The notes under the pieces: generated by a model
Databases searched by the model: none
The model's input: the letters and a program-made list of their open reading frames with translations, nothing else
Told to the model about the DNA's origin: nothing
Origin: Solobacterium sp.
Lineage (GTDB): Bacteria > Bacillota_I > Bacilli_A > Erysipelotrichales > Erysipelotrichaceae
DNA length: 12,111 nucleotides
Direction: 5' to 3'
NCBI GenBank assembly: GCA_017514645.1
Contig: JAFWJP010000158.1
Coordinates: 1-12,111 of the forward strand
In this document: positions 1-6,816 of the stretch, piece by piece
How positions within the stretch are numbered: position 1 is the stretch's first letter
Layout of the letters: the number at the start of each line of letters is the position of its first letter
Made by a program: the position numbers and the translations under genes

Positions 1-921
1 AAGCTGCAGGATCTGGATACCCGCATTGAGGAAGCACAGACGCTGCTGGGTGAGGATGATGCGGAACTCAAGGAGATGGCAGAAGCGGAACTGGAAGAGT
101 GCGTACCTGCCAGGGAAGAACTTCTGGTGCACATCCAGCACCTGCTGATTCCTCGGGATCCGGATGATGATCATGATGTGATCATGGAGATCCGGGGCGG
201 AGCCGGCGGAGATGAAGGCAATATCTTCGCGGGGGATCTGTACCGTATGTATACCAAATACGCGGAATCAATGAACTGGAAGGTCGCTGTACTGGAAGCC
301 AGTCCGAGCGAAGCCGGAGGCTTCAGCCAGATCGTATTCTCCATCAAGGGCAATGATGTTTACCGGCATCTGAAGTTTGAATCCGGCGCGCATCGTGTAC
401 AGCGTGTGCCGAAGACGGAAGCCCAGGGGCGGATCCATACATCCACGGCGACCGTTCTCTGCCAGCCGGAAGCGGAAGAGGCAGACATTACGATCGATCC
501 CAAGGATCTGACGATCGAAACACACCGGGCAAGCGGTGCCGGCGGCCAGCACATCAACAAGACCGATTCGGCTGTACGCATCGTTCATATCCCGACAGGG
601 ATTACCGTCAACTGTCAGGAAGGGCGCAGCCAGATCGAGAACAGGGAAACCGCCATGCGCCTGATCCGTGCCCGTGTCTATGAAGAGATGAAACGCCGCC
701 AGGAAGAAGAAGAAGGAAAGATCCGCCGGGAGAAGATCGGTACGGGAGACCGGAGTGAAAAGATCCGGACGTACAATTATCCTCAGAACCGGGTGACGGA
801 TCACCGGATCGGACTGACGATCACCCAGCTGGACCGCATCATGGAAGGAAAACTGGATGATGTGATCAATGGACTGATTGAAGCGGATGAAGCCAGCAGA
901 CTGGCAAACATGGAGTTCTGA
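1..921 (+). CDS. prfA: Peptide chain release factor 1 (RF1), 5' end outside window
   Basis: RF1 reads UAA and UAG stop codons in the ribosomal A site and triggers peptidyl-tRNA hydrolysis. The frame is open from base 1 (K-L-Q-D-L-D), so the gene begins left of the window. The visible 306 residues lack roughly the first 50 of a usual protein of about 355. The codon-recognition tripeptide of RF1, P-x-T, is present as PKT (409-417) inside [16 protein letters not shown]2 would have SPF. The catalytic GGQ loop is encoded at 541-549 within [15 protein letters not shown]. The ATG at 76 is internal and not the start. The TGA at 919-921 shares its last base with the ATG of prmC, which modifies this protein. 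The identification is very secure. Confidence 0.97.
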   Translation, partial: KLQDLDTRIEEAQTLLGEDDAELKEMAEAELEECVPAREELLVHIQHLLIPRDPDDDHDVIMEIRGGAGGDEGNIFAGDLYRMYTKYAESMNWKVAVLEASPSEAGGFSQIVFSIKGNDVYRHLKFESGAHRVQRVPKTEAQGRIHTSTATVLCQPEAEEADITIDPKDLTIETHRASGAGGQHINKTDSAVRIVHIPTGITVNCQEGRSQIENRETAMRLIRARVYEEMKRRQEEEEGKIRREKIGTGDRSEKIRTYNYPQNRVTDHRIGLTITQLDRIMEGKLDDVINGLIEADEASRLANMEF

Positions 922-1778
922 TGAAGATTTCGGAATACGTAAGAAAATATGAAGCGCTCTGTGAAGAGCGGGATATACCGCCGGAGACCGTGATGGCCTA
1001 TCTGGTGGAGATCACCCAGAGAGAGCGCTGGAACCTGTATCTGCACTATGAAGAAGAAATGCCGGAAGAGATCGTTCCGGAGTTTACCGCCGGAATGGAA
1101 CGCATCCTGAATGATGAACCGATGGCACATGTACTGGGTTATTCCTGGTTCTACGGATACAGGATCCCGGTCAACGGCGATGTGCTGATCCCCCGTCCGG
1201 AAACGGAGGAGCTGTGCGCGCATGTGCTGGCAAGGATCGACAGGAACTTTCCGGAAGGTGAAGTTGTCTGTGCCGATATCGGTACCGGTTCCGGAGCCAT
1301 CGCGGTGACATTGTGCAAAGAAGAGCCCCGGGTTTCCATGATTGCGACGGATATCTCGGAAGAGGCTCTGGTCATGGCGCAGAAGACAGCGGAAGTCAAT
1401 GACGCAGAGATCACGTTCTATGCCGGTGATATGCTTGCGCCGCTGATCGAGCGGAATATCCGCCTGGATGTTCTGGTGTGCAATCCGCCGTATATCCCGG
1501 AGGATGAAGATATGGAACGTTCCGTGGTGGATTATGAACCGCATGTGGCACTGTTCGGCGGAAAGGACGGTCTGAAGTTCTATCGTCAGGTATTCCGTGA
1601 CTGCCGCAAGGTCCTGAAGGACAAGGCTTTCATGGGCTTTGAAATGGGCTGGAACCAGAGGAAAGCCATGAGCCGTCTTGTGGAAGAGAGCCTCCCCGGT
1701 GTTCCCTATGAGATCCTCAAGGATATGAACGGAAAGGACAGAATGCTGTTCGTGTATTTCAGCTGTGAGGCGAAATGA
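921..1778 (+). CDS. prmC: Release factor glutamine N5-methyltransferase PrmC (HemK)
   Basis: PrmC is a cytoplasmic S-adenosylmethionine-dependent enzyme that methylates the side chain of the GGQ glutamine in RF1 and RF2. The protein is 285 residues, close to the usual 277-290. An N-terminal helical release-factor-binding domain covers about residues 1-85, followed by the PRPETE motif (91-96), the Rossmann SAM-binding loop DIGTGSG (119-125), and the N6-type catalytic motif NPPY (188-191), which positions the target amide. The start is set by the TGATG overlap with prfA and by a GGAG at 912-915, five bases upstream. The prfA-prmC order is widely conserved. The stop overlaps the next ATG by four bases (ATGA), suggesting coupling to the sortase. 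Confidence 0.97.
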   Translation: MKISEYVRKYEALCEERDIPPETVMAYLVEITQRERWNLYLHYEEEMPEEIVPEFTAGMERILNDEPMAHVLGYSWFYGYRIPVNGDVLIPRPETEELCAHVLARIDRNFPEGEVVCADIGTGSGAIAVTLCKEEPRVSMIATDISEEALVMAQKTAEVNDAEITFYAGDMLAPLIERNIRLDVLVCNPPYIPEDEDMERSVVDYEPHVALFGGKDGLKFYRQVFRDCRKVLKDKAFMGFEMGWNQRKAMSRLVEESLPGVPYEILKDMNGKDRMLFVYFSCEAK

Positions 1779-2521
1779 GCAGAAGAAGACTGAGCCGGAG
1801 GGGAAGAACGATCCTGCGGGTCATGTTTGCAGTCCTGCTGTGCGTTTTCCTGTTCAGTACATGGAAGGTATATACCATCCAGCATGCCTACCGTACCGGC
1901 AATGATACCTATGCCGAGATCGCCGGCAAGGCGAAGCGGGAAACGGAAGACAGTGGAGAAACGATCGACTTTGATGAACTGGCTGCGATCAACCCGGATG
2001 TGATCGGCTGGCTGACGCTGGACGGAACGGTCATCGACTATCCGGTGGTCCAGGGAACCGACAACGCCTATTATCTGGAACATCTGTTCAACAGGGATGT
2101 CAACCATATGGGCAGTCTGTTCATGGATTACCGCAGTGATCCGTACTTCCGGGATTACATTACACCGATCTACGGTCATCACACGAATTCCGGGGCAATG
2201 TTCTGCACGCTGGAGAACTACAAGGAACAGGCATTCTACGATGAACATCCGCAGTTCCTCTACCGTACACCGCACGGAGACTATATCTTCGAGGCTTATG
2301 CCGGTACATTGATGAACGCAGAAGAAGATTTTCTGAAGACCGGATTTGCGGATGAAACAGCGTACCGGATCTATCTGGAAACGTTCAGGGAACACTCCAC
2401 CTTTGTGTCGGACACGGAGTTCAGCGAAGGTGATCACGCAGTGATGTTATTGACATGCACGGCTGATTTTGAGAATGCGAGATATGTTCTGATCTGCCGT
2501 GTCGTGCCTGTGCTACAATAA
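1775..2521 (+). CDS. Class B sortase
   Basis: Sortases are membrane-anchored cysteine transpeptidases that cleave sorting signals and attach proteins to the cell wall. The 248-residue protein has a basic N-terminus (MSRRRLSRRGR) followed by one hydrophobic segment at about residues 12-30, a typical signal anchor placing the catalytic domain outside. The class B core follows: INPDVIGWL (72-80), IDYPVVQG (87-94), the histidine in YGHHTNSG (His135), the cysteine in LLTCT (Cys228) and the arginine in ENARYVLICR (Arg236), with the eight-residue Cys-Arg spacing usual for class B. The gene overlaps prmC by ATGA, with a GAGG at 1767-1770. No protein with a visible C-terminal sorting signal lies in the window, so its substrates are unknown. 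Whether it is a housekeeping or specialised enzyme cannot be told. Confidence 0.93.
   Translation: MSRRRLSRRGRTILRVMFAVLLCVFLFSTWKVYTIQHAYRTGNDTYAEIAGKAKRETEDSGETIDFDELAAINPDVIGWLTLDGTVIDYPVVQGTDNAYYLEHLFNRDVNHMGSLFMDYRSDPYFRDYITPIYGHHTNSGAMFCTLENYKEQAFYDEHPQFLYRTPHGDYIFEAYAGTLMNAEEDFLKTGFADETAYRIYLETFREHSTFVSDTEFSEGDHAVMLLTCTADFENARYVLICRVVPVLQ
2511..2519 (+). promoter_or_regulatory. Possible extended -10 promoter for the Nudix gene
   Basis: TGCTACAAT fits an extended -10 element (TGn-TACAAT) and overlaps the stop codon of the sortase. Initiation about seven bases later would fall near 2526, at the ribosome binding site of the Nudix gene. No good -35 hexamer lies 16-18 bases upstream. The Nudix gene could instead depend only on readthrough from the prfA operon. 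Confidence 0.3.
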
Positions 2522-2534
2522 AACCGAGGTATGT

Positions 2535-3341
2535 ATGATACAGGATATCTATCCTTCCCAGCTGATCAATACCTACTATGACCGCTCCTGTACGGATGCG
2601 GACAGTGTACTGATGTACAGAAACGGCGCTGTTCTGATGCGCGACGGTCGTTTTCCTGCGGTCGGCGAATGCACGGGACAGCGTTTTATCTACCTGTTCT
2701 CCATCGATGATATTCATTATTACGGCGCTCCGTATGAAGAAATTGAAGGCTATGCACCGGTATCCCTGTATGCACTGCGTACTTCCGCTGACAAGGTATC
2801 AGCGTTTGCGGCGGTCACCGGCAGACACCTGATGCAGTGGTATGAAAGCCATCGCTTCTGCGGTCATTGCCGTACGGAGCTGGTCCACAGCCGGAAGGAA
2901 CGCATGCTGGAATGTCCGCAGTGCGGTGCTCAGTACTTCCCGCAGATCGCGCCGGCTGTCATCGTCGGCATTGTCAACGGAGACAGAATGCTGGTGACGC
3001 AGTATGCCGGAAGGGAATACACGCGCTATGCCCTGATTGCCGGCTATACGGAGATCGGGGAAACGGCCGAGGAGACCGTCCGCCGGGAAGTCCGTGAGGA
3101 AACAGGTCTGCGTGTCCGGAACATCCGTTACTACAAGAGTCAGCCGTGGGGACTGAGCGGTTCCCTCCTGCTGGGTTATTTCTGCGAACTGGACGGGGAT
3201 GATACGATCACCCTGGATCATACCGAACTGGATCTGGCGACCTGGCTGGACCGGGAACACCTTCCGGATGATGATGACAGGAGCAGTCTGACATCCGAGA
3301 TGATCCGGGTCTTCAAGCACGCCGGGCAGTCGGGGTTATAA
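2535..3341 (+). CDS. nudC: NudC-type Nudix hydrolase (NAD+/NADH diphosphatase family)
   Basis: NudC enzymes hydrolyse NADH or NAD+ to NMN(H) and AMP, and some remove NAD caps from RNA 5' ends. The 268-residue protein has the family architecture: a variable N-terminal domain (1-105), a zinc ribbon with Cys109, Cys112, Cys127 and Cys130, and a Nudix domain with a complete G-x5-E-x7-REVxEExGL box at 170-192. The NudC signature SQPW follows at 202-205, but as SQPWGLSGS rather than the classic SQPWPFPxS. I chose the ATG at 2535, preceded by GAGGT at 2526-2530. An in-frame GTG at 2499 lies inside the sortase, has no ribosome binding site and adds only non-family residues. It is the last gene of the prfA unit. 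Confidence 0.9.
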   Translation: MIQDIYPSQLINTYYDRSCTDADSVLMYRNGAVLMRDGRFPAVGECTGQRFIYLFSIDDIHYYGAPYEEIEGYAPVSLYALRTSADKVSAFAAVTGRHLMQWYESHRFCGHCRTELVHSRKERMLECPQCGAQYFPQIAPAVIVGIVNGDRMLVTQYAGREYTRYALIAGYTEIGETAEETVRREVREETGLRVRNIRYYKSQPWGLSGSLLLGYFCELDGDDTITLDHTELDLATWLDREHLPDDDDRSSLTSEMIRVFKHAGQSGL

Positions 3342-3351
3342 AGCATTTCCG

Positions 3352-3377
3352 AAGAAGGCATTCAGGTCTTCTTTTTT
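3352..3377 (+). terminator. Intrinsic terminator after the Nudix gene
   Basis: AAGAAGGC (3352-3359) pairs with GTCTTCTT (3366-3373), with one G-T wobble and a six-base loop ATTCAG. It runs directly into a T tract continuing to 3377. It closes the prfA-prmC-sortase-nudC unit and separates it from the polymerase promoter. Confidence 0.75.
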
Positions 3378-3383
3378 ATTTCG

Positions 3384-3416
3384 TGCATAATGTTGCATAT
3401 ATCAGCAGAATATGCA
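3384..3416 (+). repeat. TGCATA repeat cluster, candidate operator of the polymerase promoter
   Basis: TGCATA occurs directly at 3384-3389 and 3394-3399, ten bases apart, and inverted (TATGCA) at 3411-3416. The second and third copies form a perfect 7-bp inverted repeat, TGCATAT (3394-3400) with ATATGCA (3410-3416), separated by nine bases. The cluster covers the -35 region just upstream of the extended -10 at 3423-3431, a natural place for a repressor to bind. It does not match the Bacillus LexA box (GAAC-N4-GTTC), so the binding protein is unknown. Confidence 0.5.
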
Positions 3417-3422
3417 CTTTTC

Positions 3423-3431
3423 TGGTACAAT
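3423..3431 (+). promoter_or_regulatory. Extended -10 promoter of the Y-family polymerase gene
   Basis: TGGTACAAT fits TGn plus a good -10 hexamer (TACAAT, 3426-3431). No convincing -35 hexamer lies at the right distance, which is common for extended -10 promoters. The usual distance from hexamer to start point would put +1 at about 3438, the first base of the predicted initiation codon. Confidence 0.55.
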
Positions 3432-3437
3432 ACTGGT

Positions 3438-4928
3438 ATGAAGCAGAGAGTCTATGCGGCAATCGACCTGAAGTCGTTCTACGCCTCCGTGGAGTGCGTG
3501 GAACGTGGTCTGGATCCGCTGAAAACAAATCTGGTGGTGGCGGATGTCAGCCGGACAGAGAAAACGATCTGTCTGGCGGTTTCACCGTCCCTGAAAGCCT
3601 ATGGGCTGGGCGGACGGGCAAGGCTCTATGAAGTGGTGCAGAAGGTCAAGGAGATCAATGCCGTAAGGAAACGGAACAACCGCTTCCGGGATTTCTCCTC
3701 CATGTCCATTGACAGTGAGGCGCTGGCTGCGGATCCGTCCCTGGAACTCGGTTATCTTGCGGCGGTTCCCCGCATGCAGTTCTACCTGGAATACAGTGCC
3801 CGGATCTACGACATCTATCTGCGCTATCTCTCGCCGGAGTATATCTATGTCTATTCCATCGATGAGGTATTCATGGACATTACGGATTATCTGCATACCT
3901 ACCGGATGACACCGAAGGAACTCGTGACGGCGATGATCCACGATGTACTGAAGGAGACGGGTATTACCGCGACTGCCGGCATCGGTACGAACCTGTACCT
4001 GTGCAAGGTCGCCATGGATATCGTCGCCAAGCATATGACAGCGGATGAACACGGGGTACGGATCGCGAAACTGGATGAACGGTCCTACCGCGAACAGCTC
4101 TGGACGCATGACAAACTGACGGATTTCTGGCGGGTCGGCCCGGGGTATACCCGGAAACTCAACGCCAACGGCATGTATACCATGGGTGACATTGCCCGCT
4201 GTTCACTGGTGGATGAAGATCTGCTGTACAGGCTGTTCGGCGTCAATGCCGAACTGCTCATCGATCATGCCTGGGGGTATGAACCCTGCACGATGCACGA
4301 TATCAAGGCCTATGAACCCCAGTCGAAGAGTATCGGCAGCGGACAGGTGCTGATGGAACCGTACAGCTTTGAGAAAGGCCGTGTTATCGTGCATGAAATG
4401 GCAGATCAGCTGGCGCTTGATCTGGTGGCGAAGGGATATGTGACGGACCGGGTGGTGCTGTCGGTCGGCTATGATACATCGAGTCTGACAGAGGATTACC
4501 ACGGTATCGTCACGACGAATTACTATGGGAAGAAGGTGCCGAAATCAGCGCACGGGACGGTAGAGCTGGAAGTATTCACGTCGGCCGGGTCCCTGATCAG
4601 TACGGGACTGCTGTCGGTATATGACCGGCTGGTGGATCCGAAACTGACGATACGCCGCATTGGTGTGACAGCCATAGATCTGCGTACAGCGGACAAAGCC
4701 GGTATCAAGCAGAATTATAAACAGACCAGTCTGTTCAGCGATGCGGAAGAGGAAGCGGAACGGGAACAGGAACTGCTGAAGGAAATGGGCAGGGAGAAGA
4801 AGGCCCAGGAAGCCATTCTGGAGATCCGCAGACGGTTCGGAAAGAACGCCGTGATCAAGGGTGTATCGCTGGAAGAAGGCGCAACAGGCCGGGAACGCAA
4901 CCGGCAGATCGGAGGACACAAAGCATGA
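3438..4928 (+). CDS. Y-family translesion DNA polymerase (UvrX/YqjW/UmuC-like)
   Basis: This is an error-prone polymerase that copies past damaged bases. The 496-residue protein begins with AAIDLKSFYASVE, giving catalytic Asp10 and a likely steric-gate Tyr15. The second catalytic motif is YSIDEVFMD with Asp142-Glu143, and the family segment GIGTNLYLCKVAMD is at 181-194. After the little-finger region comes QTSLF (429-433), a good beta-clamp binding motif, then a charged, probably helical tail ending in RNRQIGGHKA. I chose the ATG at 3438 because the family homology begins there. The in-frame ATG at 3390 lies upstream of the promoter and adds 16 unrelated residues. Neither ATG has a ribosome binding site, so translation may be leaderless. 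It overlaps the next gene by ATGA. DNA damage induction is expected from relatives, but no standard LexA box is visible. Confidence 0.93.
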   Translation: MKQRVYAAIDLKSFYASVECVERGLDPLKTNLVVADVSRTEKTICLAVSPSLKAYGLGGRARLYEVVQKVKEINAVRKRNNRFRDFSSMSIDSEALAADPSLELGYLAAVPRMQFYLEYSARIYDIYLRYLSPEYIYVYSIDEVFMDITDYLHTYRMTPKELVTAMIHDVLKETGITATAGIGTNLYLCKVAMDIVAKHMTADEHGVRIAKLDERSYREQLWTHDKLTDFWRVGPGYTRKLNANGMYTMGDIARCSLVDEDLLYRLFGVNAELLIDHAWGYEPCTMHDIKAYEPQSKSIGSGQVLMEPYSFEKGRVIVHEMADQLALDLVAKGYVTDRVVLSVGYDTSSLTEDYHGIVTTNYYGKKVPKSAHGTVELEVFTSAGSLISTGLLSVYDRLVDPKLTIRRIGVTAIDLRTADKAGIKQNYKQTSLFSDAEEEAEREQELLKEMGREKKAQEAILEIRRRFGKNAVIKGVSLEEGATGRERNRQIGGHKA

Positions 4929-5341
4929 AACGCTATCAGGATATGCTGGATCTGCCGCATCACGTATCAAAGACCCGAAAGCGGATGTCCGGCGCGGAAA
5001 GAGCAGCACAGTTTGCACCGTTTTCCGCACTGACCGGATATGAGGAACTGATTGCGGAAACCGGCCGGCTGACAGACGGAAAGAAGGAACTCGGAGAAAC
5101 CCAGCGTGAGATCCTGGACCAGAGGATCCGGATCCTTCAGGAAGCCGGGGAAGGGACAGCAGTCGCTGTAACGGTATTTGTGCCGGATGAATACAAAGAA
5201 GGCGGCAGGTATGAAATCCGTACCGGAATCCTGAAGAAGATCGAGGAGACAGAGCGGTGTATCCGCTTCATGGATGGTACCAGGATCCGCTTCGAGGATA
5301 TTTACGGCATCGAAGCCGGACTGTTTCCGGATGATGAATAG
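4925..5341 (+). CDS. YolD-like protein, partner of the Y-family polymerase
   Basis: The 138-residue protein has the YolD-like family core: HHVSKTRKRMSGAERAAQF at residues 12-30, continuing into APFSALTGYEELIAETGRL. A C-terminal beta-rich part, including FVPDEYKEGG, follows. YolD-like genes are typically found next to UvrX or YqjW polymerases in Bacillota and are thought to be small regulatory partners, comparable in position to UmuD; the biochemistry is poorly known. There is no signal peptide or membrane segment. The start overlaps the polymerase stop (ATGA, 4925-4928), and a GGAGG at 4911-4915 inside the polymerase gene gives a nine-base spacing. The pair is therefore probably co-translated. 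Confidence 0.88.
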   Translation: MKRYQDMLDLPHHVSKTRKRMSGAERAAQFAPFSALTGYEELIAETGRLTDGKKELGETQREILDQRIRILQEAGEGTAVAVTVFVPDEYKEGGRYEIRTGILKKIEETERCIRFMDGTRIRFEDIYGIEAGLFPDDE

Positions 5342-5359
5342 CGCAGACATGCGCTTTTC
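5340..5359 (+). terminator. Intrinsic terminator after yolD-like gene
   Basis: AGCGCA (5340-5345) and TGCGCT (5350-5355) form a perfect 6-bp stem with a four-base loop, followed by a T-rich run (TTTCTTTTT). The stem overlaps the TAG stop of the yolD-like gene at 5339-5341. Confidence 0.8.
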
Positions 5360-5377
5360 TTTTTGAGCGGGTATATG

Positions 5378-5402
5378 AAAAGGGAATCCCGCAGGATTCC
5401 CT
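5378..5402 (-). terminator. Intrinsic terminator of the uracil permease gene
   Basis: AGGGAATCC (5381-5389) and GGATTCCCT (5394-5402) form a perfect 9-bp stem with a four-base loop. Read on the minus strand, it is followed by TTTTCATATA. It lies just beyond the permease stop codon at 5420-5422. Confidence 0.8.
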
Positions 5403-5419
5403 GAAATGATATGGACCTG

Positions 5420-6703
5420 TCAGTCTTCCGGCAGAAGCAGATTCAGCAGGATACCGACAAACGCTGCCAGCGCAGTACCGGACAGTGTAGCACTGCCGCC
5501 AAGCGGGAGAACCGCACCGCCAAGTCCGATGACCAGCATCGCTGATGTAATGATCAGGTTCTTCTGCTTGCCGTAGTCTACATGATTATCGACCAGAACG
5601 CGGAGACCGTTGGAGGCGATAACACCGTAGAGGATGATGGACATGCCGCCGAGGACAGCACTGGGTATGGTTTCAATAACCGCGGAAACGACCGGTACAC
5701 AGCCAAGAATGATGGCGATGACGGCAGCACCGCAGGTAACATAGACGGATGCTACACCGGTCATGCCGATGACACCGGTATTCTCACCGTAGGAGGTGTT
5801 TGCCGGACCGCCGAGCAGTGCACTCACAGCAGTCGCAATACCGTCTCCCATCAGTGTACGGTCCAGACCGGGATCCTTGAGGAATTCCTTGCCGCAGATC
5901 TTGGAAAGAACGGTATGGTCACCGATATGCTCGGAAATGGTAACCAGCGCCACCGGCAGGATCGCCCAGGTTGCCGGACCGAAGTACAGGTGATACTCGG
6001 CGAATCTGCCGCCTGTGCTGAAGGGGAGAATGAAGTCCGGCAGTCCGACGAATCTTCCTTCGGCGATGACTTCCCGGATCGGGGTAAAGTCCACAATGCC
6101 CATGATGCAGGCGAAGATATAGCCGCATACCACGCCGCAGAGGAACGGGATGATCTTGAGGAAGCCTTTGGCCTTGGTGGAGATGACGGCCGTGATTGCA
6201 AAGGTAACGACGGCCACGAGCATGCTGCGCCAGTCACCGCCGGATACGAAGCCGGCATTGTTGATGGCAGAGGACGCCAGACCAAGTCCGATGACAGCGA
6301 TCATCGGTCCGATGACGATCGGTGGAAGCAGTTTGTCCAGCCATTCCTTTCCTGTTGCCTTGATGATCAATGCCACGATGACATAAATCATACCGACCAG
6401 GATCAGTCCGGTCTGCGCAGCACTGCGGTCACCGCCCAGCGCAGTACAGGCAATGATGACGGCTGTAATGTAGGCAAAGGAAGAACCCAGGTAGATCGGT
6501 ACCTTGAACTTTGTGATCGCTGCGTAGATCAGCGTTCCCAGCCCTGACGCAAACAGAGCTACACTGACGGGATATCCTGTCAGGATCGGCACCAGAATGG
6601 TTGCGCCGAACATTGCGAATACATGCTGGATGGACAGAAGCGCCCACTGTGACGGTGTGGGTTTTTCATCGACATCAAGAATCAGATTGACACGTTCAGA
6701 CAT
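5420..6703 (-). CDS. uraA: Uracil permease, NCS2 family (UraA/PyrP-like)
   Basis: This is an inner-membrane proton symporter that brings uracil into the cell for salvage. The 427-residue protein is strongly hydrophobic, with about 14 membrane segments as expected for the 7+7 UraA fold. Family motifs: QHVFAMFGATILVPILTG (26-43), the substrate-site segment ISEHIGDH (256-263; Glu258 corresponds to E. coli Glu241) and GGPANTSYGENTGV (298-311; Glu307 corresponds to Glu290). The residue aligned with E. coli His245 appears to be Asp262. Motif and spacing favour uracil, but another pyrimidine or purine cannot be excluded. AAGGAG at 6716-6711 precedes the ATG by seven bases. The gene is alone in its unit and lies behind a long leader with a putative attenuator. 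Confidence 0.92.
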   Translation of the reverse strand: MSERVNLILDVDEKPTPSQWALLSIQHVFAMFGATILVPILTGYPVSVALFASGLGTLIYAAITKFKVPIYLGSSFAYITAVIIACTALGGDRSAAQTGLILVGMIYVIVALIIKATGKEWLDKLLPPIVIGPMIAVIGLGLASSAINNAGFVSGGDWRSMLVAVVTFAITAVISTKAKGFLKIIPFLCGVVCGYIFACIMGIVDFTPIREVIAEGRFVGLPDFILPFSTGGRFAEYHLYFGPATWAILPVALVTISEHIGDHTVLSKICGKEFLKDPGLDRTLMGDGIATAVSALLGGPANTSYGENTGVIGMTGVASVYVTCGAAVIAIILGCVPVVSAVIETIPSAVLGGMSIILYGVIASNGLRVLVDNHVDYGKQKNLIITSAMLVIGLGGAVLPLGGSATLSGTALAAFVGILLNLLLPED

Positions 6704-6726
6704 AGTTTTTCTCCTTGGGAACCCTT

Positions 6727-6755
6727 AAAAAAAGAAGGCTTCAAAACACCTTTTT
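6727..6755 (-). promoter_or_regulatory. Putative transcription attenuator upstream of uraA
   Basis: Read on the minus strand, AAGGT (6752-6748) can pair with GCCTT (6739-6735) around an eight-base loop. After one C comes a run of seven T (6733-6727). This is a short but reasonable intrinsic terminator placed between promoter and permease gene. Its 5' arm lies within the last codons of the leader frame, and the TGA of that frame lies in its loop. GTGTTTT (6749-6743), overlapping the 5' arm, can alternatively pair with GAAACAC (6778-6772) earlier in the leader, a candidate competing structure. No PyrR-binding consensus was found. Confidence 0.5.
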
Positions 6756-6797
6756 GTTACGTACCATGAATGTGTTTCCGACAAGTGCCTGCATCAT
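6741..6797 (-). CDS. 18-residue leader peptide of uraA (putative)
   Basis: On the minus strand, ATG ATG at 6797-6792 opens a frame of 18 codons ending in TGA at 6743-6741; the product is MMQALVGNTFMVRNKKVF. AGGAG at 6809-6805 lies seven bases before the first ATG, an ideal spacing. It sits just downstream of the -10 hexamer, so the transcript should begin practically at this ribosome binding site. The peptide resembles no functional protein I know. Its position, with the last codons in the 5' arm of a terminator hairpin, suggests that translating it controls readthrough into uraA. The frame could also be fortuitous, but the strong ribosome binding site argues against that. Confidence 0.55.
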   Translation of the reverse strand: MMQALVGNTFMVRNKKVF

Positions 6798-6816
6798 TGA
6801 AAGGCTCCTAACCTGA

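Noticed and set aside
801..2437. Two minus-strand open frames of over 240 codons across prmC and the sortase.
   Set aside because: Both lie antisense to well-identified genes, have no motif or convincing start, and read as codon-bias shadows.
2499..2534. GTG at 2499 as start of the Nudix gene.
   Set aside because: It lies inside the sortase gene without a ribosome binding site; the ATG at 2535 has GAGGT upstream.
3384..3437. Canonical LexA box before the Y-family polymerase.
   Set aside because: No GAAC-N4-GTTC or near match is present; the inverted repeat there has a different sequence and spacing.
3390..3437. Upstream ATG at 3390 as start of the polymerase.
   Set aside because: It precedes the -10 element, lacks a ribosome binding site and adds residues with no similarity to the family N-terminus.
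5582..6547. Long open frame (321 codons) on the plus strand across the uracil permease.
   Set aside because: It is antisense to a clear NCS2 permease, its product is low-complexity and rich in Asp, Gly and His, and it has no family motif or ribosome binding site. It is a composition effect of the real gene.
6704..6816. A PyrR-binding RNA element or purine riboswitch in the uraA leader.
   Set aside because: I looked for the PyrR anti-antiterminator consensus (ARUCCNGNGAGGYU) and for the conserved core of purine riboswitches and saw neither. A covariance-model search would be decisive.
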